Shown here piece by piece: positions 37,001 to 42,443 of a stretch of 52,569 nt of DNA. A program made the position numbers and the translations under genes. The notes under the pieces are model-generated. The model did not search any database. It saw nothing but the letters and a program-made list of their open reading frames with translations, and had not been told where the DNA came from. Source of the stretch: Soonwooa sp. (lineage in GTDB: Bacteria > Bacteroidota > Bacteroidia > Flavobacteriales > Weeksellaceae); contig NZ_JASLDS010000042.1 of assembly GCF_030151385.1 (NCBI RefSeq), forward strand, positions 1 to 52,569, written 5' to 3'. The stretch's first letter is position 1. Each line of letters starts with the position of its first letter.

Positions 37001-37905
37001 TTGAAATATAACTCTTTACTTCTGTCACTGATTGCTCCAAGATAACCGCTGGAATTATTGAGCTTGCTATTGATTTCTTGAAAAACAACAGCAAGCTCTT
37101 CTCTATCTAATTGGTTTTTAACCGCTTTCGCTCTCCATTGGTATTTCTCAATTTTCTTCTCTTGTTGAGTCCCAATTTGTTTAACTCCCACTAATGAAAA
37201 GGGAATTTCTAAAACTTTCCAAGTTGCATTTCTATTTTTTCCTTGTAACTCTTTATAAAGTTCATTAGTCAAAATTTCTGGGTAGAACTGCTGTTGAAAC
37301 TTCCATATACTATCAAACTCTGATTGTAAATCGGAACGATAATAATCTGGCAATTGTTTTTTACCTTCTTGCAAAAGTTGATAGGAATATTCTCCTGGTG
37401 TTATTTTTTCCTCATAAAGCATCTTAGCAACAGACATTCCATCAATTATCTGTCCTTCATCTTCATTTTTAGCCTTTCGGCTACTTCTATAACCACGCTT
37501 CTTGTTGAGTAAAAGCAATACTCGAGCAAACTCGGAAAGTTCTATTTTACCGTTTGCTGACTTCGCACGTAACTGCTGTGTTTGAAAAGTAGAGTTTTTT
37601 CCTATTTCAGTAAGTAAATCTCCTTCTTTCAGGATAGAACTTTTCTTTAAAACATCAATTAGGTTTTCTCTCCGTTGCTTGTATCGTTGCAAATTTCTAC
37701 GAGCACTTCTTGCAAGAGTTCTTCCCGCATTTGTTGTGATAGGTTTTCCTTTTTCAAAGTTTAATTGCTCATCAACAGTGAGTGGATTTACACGTACTCC
37801 AAGTTTTATGATTTTATTATTATCAGAGTTCTTATCATCTTCTTGTACCAAAGCCCAGCCAATAGATGAAACTCCCAAATCCAATCCAAGTATATTTTTA
37901 GTCAT
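34018..37905 (-). CDS. cas9: Type II-C Cas9, C-terminally truncated
   Basis: 1295 residues. RNA-guided DNA endonuclease; all four catalytic positions are present: RuvC-I D9 (ILGLDLGVSSIGWAL), RuvC-II E698 (IRIELARELK), HNH H782 (YDIDHIVPQS) and RuvC-III D950 (HRHHAMDALTVAF). The Arg-rich bridge helix (RTLARSARRNLQRYKQRR) and GYRSSRK stretch are intact. Bacteroidota Cas9 proteins are generally about 1400 residues or more; here the frame stops right after NHHVAIYEDEKGN...VERVNQNLSIID with a foreign tail SWDNSYCY, so most of the C-terminal PAM-interacting region is lost. The tail is the out-of-frame start of the DUF4269 remnant. No cas1, cas2 or repeat array is seen. Residual guide or target binding is possible but normal targeting is doubtful. 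Confidence 0.9.
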   Translation of the reverse strand: MTKNILGLDLGVSSIGWALVQEDDKNSDNNKIIKLGVRVNPLTVDEQLNFEKGKPITTNAGRTLARSARRNLQRYKQRRENLIDVLKKSSILKEGDLLTEIGKNSTFQTQQLRAKSANGKIELSEFARVLLLLNKKRGYRSSRKAKNEDEGQIIDGMSVAKMLYEEKITPGEYSYQLLQEGKKQLPDYYRSDLQSEFDSIWKFQQQFYPEILTNELYKELQGKNRNATWKVLEIPFSLVGVKQIGTQQEKKIEKYQWRAKAVKNQLDREELAVVFQEINSKLNNSSGYLGAISDRSKELYFNNQTVGEYLYNQLKANPHTKLKNQVFYRQDYLDEFERVWETQAKFHPILTKALKEEIRDIVIFYQRKLRSQKGLISICEFENREIEVTENGKTKKKTVGSKVAPRSSPLFQEFKIWQVLNNVSFQNIETKEELPLDLKMKEELFNEVNIKGNLSPKEILDLIGYSGKEWKSKFKNIEGNKTNESFYDVYLKILANEGFDFPKEFKLSADDDIKVSKVSSSAFAIKEFVKKGFEELGIRTTILDFDAQLDGQDFEKQDSYQLWHLLYSYEGDDSPSGNDTLYRLLHDKYGFKKEHSQLLAEIGFIPDYGSLSSKAMRRIYPYIKEHKYSEACAYAGYNHSKNSLTKEDLANRVLKEQLDILPKNSLRNPVVEKILNQMINLVNEVTKEYGKPDEIRIELARELKKNAAERADMTSEINKATLLHQKYASVLQNEFGIKSPSRNDIIRYKLYLELANNGYKDLYTDNQIKKEELFTDKYDIDHIVPQSRFFDDSFSNKVLVPRGANLKKGNQTAYDYLENEGKNQLEKFLNVINVLYDKKEISKAKFEKLQKKAADIGDGFIERDLRDTQYIAKKAKEILFGITNSVVSTSGQITDKLREEWNLVNTMKELNLDKYKKLGLTEIIKNSKGEEKERIVDWTKRNDHRHHAMDALTVAFTTHNHIQYLNYLNARKDESHKQHKIISNIENLITKVIEKSNGKKERIFIEPLKNFRKEAKIHLEEILISHKAKNKVVTKNINKIKKKGGVISKTELTPRGQLHKETIYGSAKFLKTKEEKISAKFDIETINKVQNKKYRTALLERLQENGGDVKKAFSGKNAITKSPIYLNSDKTEQVPESVVLAWYEVGYTIRKAVNSDNFKDFKNIDKVTDIGIREKLTQRLKEYNGNAKEAFSDLEKNPIWLNKSKGITVKTVTITGISNAEALHYKKDHLGKEVLDEQGKRIAVDFVSTGNNHHVAIYEDEKGNLQEKVVSFYEAVERVNQNLSIIDSWDNSYCY

Positions 37906-37996
37906 AGTTTTTTTTCTTTTTTAAATCTCCTAAAGATAAATACAAAGTTTTTATAAAAATTACGGTTTTCCATAATGAGCGATAAACAAAAATATT

Positions 37997-38004
37997 TATC
38001 TTTG
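37997..38004 (+). promoter_or_regulatory. -7 box for the tracrRNA
   Basis: TATCTTTG matches TAnnTTTG exactly. It lies inside the segment expected to be complementary to the CRISPR repeat, as in other type II-C loci where repeats carry promoter boxes. The implied start is near 38010. A -33 TTTG is not convincing. Confidence 0.5.
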
Positions 38005-38084
38005 TACCGAAAGCAATTCACAATAAGGATTATTCCGTTGTGAAAACATTTAGCGCCTCGCCTACCTGCGGGGTATTTTTATTT
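38005..38084 (+). ncRNA. tracrRNA of the type II-C locus
   Basis: Lies 100 bp upstream of cas9 on the opposite strand. The anti-repeat part is ACCGAAAGCAATTCACAA (38006-38023), complementary to the Bacteroidota II-C repeat type beginning GTTGTGAATTGCTTTC. It is followed by the nexus-like AAGGATTATTCCGTTGTG (38025-38042), AAAACATT, and a terminator hairpin CCTCGC/GCGGGG (38056-38061, 38068-38073) with a T-rich end. Recognition rests on this order of elements and my memory of related tracrRNAs; no array is present to confirm pairing. The exact ends are estimates. Confidence 0.75.
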
Positions 38085-38154
38085 CCAAATGTTAGCCACC
38101 TTGAATCTTCGATTTCATGAATAGTAGACAAAATTGCGAACTAAAACATTCAAA

Positions 38155-38179
38155 GCGGGGCAACTCGCCTTTTTTTTTT
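38155..38179 (+). terminator. GNRA-looped terminator, possible true tracrRNA end
   Basis: Stem GCGGG (38155-38159) and CTCGC (38164-38168) closed by a GCAA loop and followed by ten T. The preceding AAAACATTCAAAG repeats the AAAACATTTAGCG just before the first tracrRNA terminator, so this may be the end of a longer tracrRNA or a duplicated tail. Confidence 0.65.
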
Positions 38180-38181
38180 CG

Positions 38182-38210
38182 CAAAAAAAATCCACCATAA
38201 GAGGTGGATT
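38182..38210 (-). terminator. Rho-independent terminator of the Xre gene
   Basis: AATCCACC (38189-38196) pairs with GGTGGATT (38203-38210) around a 6-nt loop. On the minus strand a run of T follows (38188-38182). It is 17 bp after the stop codon at 38227. Confidence 0.8.
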
Positions 38211-38226
38211 TCAATATTTAGTTTCT

Positions 38227-38451
38227 TTAATTTATTTTAAAATCAAAAAGTTCCTGCGGATGCACATTTAATCCTTTAGCTAACTCTTGAACTGTAGAGA
38301 TTCTGAGATCTACTTCGCCTTTTTCTATTTTGCTTATATTGCTATGATCCACATCACACTTTTGAGCTAACTCTCTATAACTCAAATTGAGTTTTTTTCT
38401 AAACATCTCAACTCTTTTACCAAAAGCTATTCTAAATTCCAATTTATCCAT
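38227..38451 (-). CDS. Small Xre-family HTH regulator
   Basis: 74 residues, a single HTH_3 domain: FGKRVEMFRKKLNLSYRELAQKCDVDHSNISKIEKGEVDLRISTVQELAKGLNVHPQELFDF. Stand-alone regulators of this type often control neighbouring mobile or defence genes. It is divergent from the sigma/dCas12f leader (promoter at 38538) and next to the tracrRNA, so it could regulate either side. No partner toxin is seen. No signal or ligand domain. Confidence 0.88.
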   Translation of the reverse strand: MDKLEFRIAFGKRVEMFRKKLNLSYRELAQKCDVDHSNISKIEKGEVDLRISTVQELAKGLNVHPQELFDFKIN

Positions 38452-38537
38452 TACGGTTGACTTTGAATAGACAAAATGATAAGATTCTAATAATTTTTTG
38501 TAGTCGAATTAACCTACATTGAAAAAATTATTATATA

Positions 38538-38570
38538 TTTGCTAAATAAGTTACAATAAAGTTAACTTTG
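38538..38570 (+). promoter_or_regulatory. Strong Bacteroidota promoter of the guide RNA-sigma-dCas12f unit
   Basis: TTTG at 38538-38541 and TAACTTTG at 38563-38570, separated by 21 bp, match the Bacteroidota sigma-ABfr consensus (TTTG, 19-21 bp, TAnnTTTG) in full. Transcription should begin near 38575, just before the folded leader RNA. It is the clearest promoter in the window. Confidence 0.8.
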
Positions 38571-38575
38571 CAATA

Positions 38576-38815
38576 CTTCAACAATAATAATCGAAGCTAT
38601 TGCTTAGATTCTCGACTAGAAAACTGGCACTTTTCACAAAGCAACGGGATGATAAGTAAATTAGCTCACGACCGCGGCGTGGGCTCACTTATCGTTGCTT
38701 GGTATGCCAGTACCACTAGTCGGTAAGTTGAGTTCCACGCCCTTTTTATGGGTGCCGGTAAGGATGGGTGTTTTAGAGGAGTTGAGAATTCAGCCTAGGA
38801 TCAAAGCAGTTTCTT
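38576..38815 (+). ncRNA. Folded leader RNA, probable Cas12f-type guide RNA (scaffold plus guide)
   Basis: GC-rich, non-coding and strongly folded between the promoter and the sigma gene. Nested stems: CGACTAG/CTAGTCG (38613-38619, 38716-38722), ACTGGCA/TGCCAGT (38623-38629, 38705-38711), AAGCAACG/CGTTGCTT (38639-38646, 38693-38700), GATAAGT/ACTTATC (38651-38657, 38687-38693) and GCTCACG/CGTGGGC (38664-38670, 38678-38684), forming one long arm. Then come CGCCC/GGGTG (38738-38742, 38750-38754) and a small hairpin GTTGA-GAAT-TCAGC (38781-38794). The outer arm closes in CGGTAAG (38721-38727), repeated at 38756-38762; from memory, Cas12f tracrRNAs also close an arm in CGGTAAG. The guide would follow the last hairpin, near 38795-38814. 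The 3' end is unknown; the RNA may be processed from the operon transcript. Confidence 0.72.
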
Positions 38816-38846
38816 CAAGTAATAATAAGTTTAAAACACACGACTT

Positions 38847-39587
38847 ATGAAAAGAACAAACGCCTTATCTCGCAAACCAACCGATCTTCAGCTGTACGAG
38901 CTGCTAAAAAAGGGAGACCCCATTTCCATTAAGCACATCGATGCCCGCTACAGAAGACTTCTCTTCTGGATAGGAAAACAAAAATTAGAGGATGATTTTA
39001 TCGTCGAAAGCCTTGTCCAAGATGTCTACCTCAAACTATGGCTAAATAGAGATTCTATCGAATCGCCCTTTCATATGCTATGCTTCCTACGCTTTGTCTT
39101 GAAAAGAGAATGCATAGGCTACTATAGAGCGCCTAAAAACAAATTCGCACGCCTACAATATTCCATCGAGAGTTTTGAAAACTACCAAGATTACCTTATA
39201 GGCTATGATCCGGCACACGATAAAGAAAACTTGCAAAATCAAGAAACCGAACAAGAAAGATTCGACGAAGTAAAGAAAGTACTTGTTCTCTTAGCTCCAA
39301 AAAGAAGGCGCCTTATAGAACTTTGCTTAGAATATGGCTTCCAATACAAAGCCATCGCCACAGCTATGGGAAGCAGCGTGACAAGCATAAGCAATGAAGT
39401 CACCAAAGCCATCAACGATTTGCAGAAAATAATTAAAGGAAGTTCCAATAACCAAGTTCAAAAAAAAACCGCCACCACTGCAGAACATTCAAAAAAGCTA
39501 ACAGACCAACAAACAGAAATCATGAAAAGAAGAATGGAGCAAAAAGCATCATTTGCAACAATCGCCAAAGAACTCATCGACCTCTAA
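38847..39587 (+). CDS. ECF-type sigma factor, partner of the dCas12f
   Basis: 246 residues. Sigma region 2 spans about 13-95 (LQLYELLKKGDPISIKHIDARYRRLLFWIGKQKL...LVQDVYLKLWLNRD, the core-RNA-polymerase-binding helix), a variable linker follows (96-137), and region 4 spans about 138-195 with the helix-turn-helix YKAIATAMGSSVTSISNEVTKAINDLQKI. A further 50 residues extend beyond region 4 and end in a second small helical motif (LTDQQTEIMKRRMEQKASFATIAKEL), unlike ordinary ECF factors of about 190 residues. No anti-sigma gene, FecR or SusC/D gene is adjacent, the usual Bacteroidota partners; instead a folded RNA lies upstream and a nuclease-dead Cas12f 515 bp downstream. It likely recruits RNA polymerase to sites chosen by the dCas12f-RNA complex. 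Confidence 0.85.
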   Translation: MKRTNALSRKPTDLQLYELLKKGDPISIKHIDARYRRLLFWIGKQKLEDDFIVESLVQDVYLKLWLNRDSIESPFHMLCFLRFVLKRECIGYYRAPKNKFARLQYSIESFENYQDYLIGYDPAHDKENLQNQETEQERFDEVKKVLVLLAPKRRRLIELCLEYGFQYKAIATAMGSSVTSISNEVTKAINDLQKIIKGSSNNQVQKKTATTAEHSKKLTDQQTEIMKRRMEQKASFATIAKELIDL

Positions 39588-39589
39588 AC

Positions 39590-39930
39590 TTTTAGCGTAA
39601 AGTAAATTTTTATAATGAGCGTTAAAAAAGTTTACTGTTTGAGTAAGCGATGGATAATAGCGTGGGAACAAGTTTTAAAGTTTTTAGCGAATAATAAAAA
39701 TTTATAGCATAAAAGTTTAAAGTCTTGATCTTTTGTAACTTTTGTATCAAGACAAATCGACGAAGGAGATTCGCTGATTCCTATAAAATAATAAAAAATA
39801 CAGAAGCAAAAGTTAGAGAAACAACTTAGCGAAGCGGTTCGCCGATTCTTTAAAAATAATAAATAAGGACATGAAGCAATTTTTCGTTCTTTTTCATCAA
39901 GGAAAAAGAACAAAGAACAAATAAAATATT
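39590..39930. repeat. Dispersed intergenic repeat, copy 1
   Basis: Between the sigma and dCas12f genes. It shares with copies 2 and 3 the block AGTCTTGATCTTTTGTAACT...ATCAAGAC (palindromic TCTTGAT/ATCAAGA ends), CTTAGCGAAGCGGTTCGCCG, and ATAAATAAGGACATGA followed by TTTTTCGTTCTTTTTCATCA. Short frames inside are not genes. It has partly diverged and carries an extra 60 bp relative to copy 2. Confidence 0.7.
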
Positions 39931-40016
39931 GAGGGTACTTGTATACCCGCAAGGTGAGGTAAAGAACACTCACTAAATACGAAAAACCGTATATACAACG
40001 CATGAGTCCTCTTTTT
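39931..40016 (+). other. Folded segment upstream of dCas12f, possible small RNA
   Basis: Three consecutive hairpins, GGGTA/TACCC (39933-39937, 39944-39948), GTGAG/CTCAC (39954-39958, 39969-39973) and ATACG/CGTAT (39977-39981, 39988-39992), are followed by CCTC and five T (40008-40016); CCTC could pair with GAGG at 39931-39934. It has a cloverleaf-like outline with a terminator-like end, 87 bp before the dCas12f start. It has no tRNA consensus. Whether it is a guide, an attenuator or chance is open. Confidence 0.35.
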
Positions 40017-40102
40017 CATCAAGAAAAATCGACAAAAGAGATTCGCTGATTTATGCTAAAAACCAAAAAATGAAAATCAGATAATTTAAACACCAAACAG
40101 AT

Positions 40103-41197
40103 ATGGAAAAATCAACCCAAATACGAACCCGCAAGATCCAATTACTCATAGACCTTCCCGCTGAGGAAAAAAAAGCAGTTTGGGAAAAACTCTACCGCTA
40201 TCAAAACTGTTGCTTCAGAGCCGCTAACCTCATTATTTCCAATTTGTATGTTCAAGAAATGATCAAAGACTTCTTCTACCTCACCGAAGAAATCCAATAC
40301 AAACTAGTGGATGCTAAAAAAGACGAATCTGGAATACTCACTTGGTCACGATCCTATACTACGGCACGAATGGTCTTCGACCGCTTCAAAGGAGAGGTGC
40401 CAACCACAATCTTGTCAACATTGAACAATGCCATTCAATCTAATTTTTCTAAATCAAAAAGTGAATATTGGCAAGGCATAAGATCTTTGGAAAATTTCAA
40501 AAAAAACATGCCAATTCCTTTTCCTCCAGATTATGTTACCAAAGGGAGATATGATGCGGAAAAGAAAGCCTTTTGCTTTAACATAATGGCTATTCCATTC
40601 AAAACATACTTAGGAAAAGACTTTACTGATAAGCGACTCATCTTAGAACGTTTCATTAAGGGAGAAATAAAACTATACACCTCTAGAATCCAACAAAAAG
40701 ACGGCAAAATATTTTGGTTGGCGGTATTCGAATTTGAGAAAGACCAGCACCACCTAAAGCCCGAAATCATCGCCGAAGCCACCTTATCATTAGAACATCC
40801 CATTGTCGTAAAAGCCAATAATAGACGCTTGAACATTGGCTCAAAAGAAGAATTCTTACACCGCAGATTGGCGATACAGGCAAGTCAAAAAAGAATTCAA
40901 GACAGCATCACTTATGCCCGTTCAGGAAAGGGCGTTAAAAGAAAACGAAAAGCACTTTACAACATTGAAGATCGAGAAGGCCGTTATGTCAGCAACCGTC
41001 TTCATGTTTATAGTAAGCAACTCATCGACTTTTGCATCGAGCAGCAGGCTGGAACCTTGGTGCTCACCAACCAGGAAGACAAGATAGGCATCGCAAAAGA
41101 ACAAGAGTTCGTCCTCCGCAACTGGAGCTACTATGAACTACAAACCAAAATAAAATACAAAGCCGAAAAAGCCGGCATCGAACTCCTCATTGGCTAA
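40103..41197 (+). CDS. Nuclease-dead Cas12f/TnpB-family protein (dCas12f)
   Basis: 364 residues. The N-terminal half (about 1-215) has the WED/REC-like pattern of Cas12f (YRYQNCCFRAANLI, KFWLAVFEFEKD). The C-terminal half keeps the RuvC scaffold helices: EEFLHRRLAIQASQKRIQ (249-266), GRYVSNRLHVYSKQLIDFCIEQQAGTLVL (293-321) and EFVLRNWSYYELQTKIKYKAEKAGIE (335-360), the last nearly identical to Cas12f as I remember it. The active site is gone: the RuvC-I GIDLG position reads AEATL (residues 224-228, Asp to Ala226); the RuvC-II ED position reads TN (322-323); and the protein ends at 364, before the zinc finger and RuvC-III Asp. So it should bind RNA and DNA but not cut. No TnpA is nearby. Encoded after the folded RNA and sigma factor. 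Confidence 0.85.
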   Translation: MEKSTQIRTRKIQLLIDLPAEEKKAVWEKLYRYQNCCFRAANLIISNLYVQEMIKDFFYLTEEIQYKLVDAKKDESGILTWSRSYTTARMVFDRFKGEVPTTILSTLNNAIQSNFSKSKSEYWQGIRSLENFKKNMPIPFPPDYVTKGRYDAEKKAFCFNIMAIPFKTYLGKDFTDKRLILERFIKGEIKLYTSRIQQKDGKIFWLAVFEFEKDQHHLKPEIIAEATLSLEHPIVVKANNRRLNIGSKEEFLHRRLAIQASQKRIQDSITYARSGKGVKRKRKALYNIEDREGRYVSNRLHVYSKQLIDFCIEQQAGTLVLTNQEDKIGIAKEQEFVLRNWSYYELQTKIKYKAEKAGIELLIG

Positions 41198-41528
41198 AAA
41201 CAAAAATTAACGCAACAGAATAGAGGCTAGACTTGAGACCAACAGACACGAGACTAAAAGACATTGATTTATTGTAAAATGTACTATGTAAAATGTATGA
41301 TGTACTTTAAAGCTATAAACTAGGCTTGAAACCAACCCACATGAGACATTAAACCAGAAACCTGAAACTCTAGAACGACCTAACAACTGTTAAACATTGA
41401 AGTTTGAATGGTCTTATTAACAAATAAGAAGTTGAAAAATACCACTATAAAACCCGACCTAGAAATTATTTTCGTTAAGAAAAAACATTAAAAAGACAAT
41501 GCATTCTACTGCATACTCATTCATCGAC
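41198..41528. other. Gene-free stretch after dCas12f
   Basis: 330 bp, AT-rich, with repeated ...GAGAC/ACAT... and AAAATGTAC words (TGTAAAATGTACTATG near 41275). No continuation of the Cas12f zinc finger or RuvC-III is found in any frame, so the short C-terminus of dCas12f is not due to a single frameshift. No terminator is obvious. Confidence 0.45.
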
Positions 41529-41860
41529 CTCTATAAAAAAGCCGTTAAGCGAAAAACTTTGTAGAACGTTAAAACAAAATACTGTTTGAAGCGAAGCAAA
41601 ACCTAGTGTAACGGTTCGACGACTCAAAAAAAATAATAGATAAAAATGGAGTCAATTTTATTTTGTTTAGTTCGCAAAAGTTTTGAGTAGGCATTTTTTA
41701 TAAAGTCTTGATCTTTTGTAACTTTTGTATCAAGACAAAAGTTAGAGAAACGACTTAGCGAAGCGGTTCGCCGATTCCTTTAAAAATTATAAATAAGGAC
41801 ATGAGGCAATTTTTCGTTCTTTTTCATCAAGGAAAAAGAACAAGAGATACAAATAAGCGA
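41529..41860. repeat. Dispersed intergenic repeat, copy 2
   Basis: The most complete copy. Begins CTATAAAAAAGCCGTTAAGC, continues with TTGTAGAACGTTAAAACAAA, then TTTTATTTTGTTTAGTTCGC, the TCTTGAT/ATCAAGA palindrome, CTTAGCGAAGCGGTTCGCCG, and the GGACATGA...TTTTTCGTTC end. Shares all blocks with copy 3 and the second half with copy 1. Confidence 0.75.
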
Positions 41861-42049
41861 CGAAGATTCGCTGATTCCTCTAAAAAAATAAAAAATACAG
41901 AAGCAAAAGTTAAGTTATAAAATAAAAACTCTCGATACACGGCTCAGCGCCATACTCAAACTGACGAACCGTAAAAATGACCTAGGAATAATTTTCATCA
42001 AGAAAAGACACTAAAAAGACAACATGTTCAACTGAGCACGCTTCCATCG

Positions 42050-42260
42050 ACATCTATAAAAAAGCCGTTAAGCGAAAAACTTTGTAGAACGTTAAAACAA
42101 AATACTGTTTGAAGCGAAGCAAGTTTTATTTTGTTTAGTTCGCAAAAGTTTGAGTAGGCATTTTTTATAAAGTCTTGATCTTTTGTAACTTTTGCATCAA
42201 GGCAAAAGCTAGAGAAACAACTTAGCGAAGCGGTTCGCCGATTCCTTAAAAAAAATAAAA
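42050..42260. repeat. Dispersed intergenic repeat, copy 3
   Basis: Same order of blocks as copy 2 but with a 70-bp internal deletion (between GAAGCGAAGC and TTTTATTTTG) and ending after GGTTCGCCGATTC. Between copies 2 and 3, and again after copy 3, a CTCGATACAC...CTGACG motif recurs (41932 and 42301), so the larger unit is itself duplicated. Nothing coding is seen from 42261 to 42443. Confidence 0.75.
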
Positions 42261-42443
42261 AATGCAGAAGCAAAAGTTAAACTAAAGAATAAGAGAACCT
42301 CTCGATACACCGCTTATCAGCCACACTCAAGCTGACGCCATTACAATATTGAATACACTTTCATCAACACTTAAAAAAAGCCCCTTCAAGTATAACAACA
42401 GTATGGATAAGGCATAGATAAAGTATGAATAAAGTATGAAAAC

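Noticed and set aside
33271..38600. CRISPR array near cas9
   Set aside because: No regularly spaced direct repeats matching the tracrRNA anti-repeat are visible here.
38740..38752. Terminator inside the folded leader RNA (GCCC-TTTTT-ATGGG)
   Set aside because: The T-run forms the loop of a hairpin and is not preceded by a completed stem, so it should not end transcription.
39830..39850. tRNA T-loop-like GGTTCGCCGATTC in the repeats
   Set aside because: No acceptor or anticodon arms around it in any of the three copies; part of the dispersed repeat.
39632..40003. 123-codon minus-strand frame between sigma and dCas12f
   Set aside because: Its sequence is the dispersed repeat read in one frame; a similar shadow frame appears in repeat copy 3 at 42028-42273.
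40103..41197. Active TnpB of an IS200/IS605 element
   Set aside because: No TnpA, no right-end omega-RNA, no RuvC acidic residues and no zinc finger.
41198..41528. Frameshifted continuation of the Cas12f C-terminus
   Set aside because: No zinc-finger CxxC or RuvC-III motif in any frame downstream of the stop.
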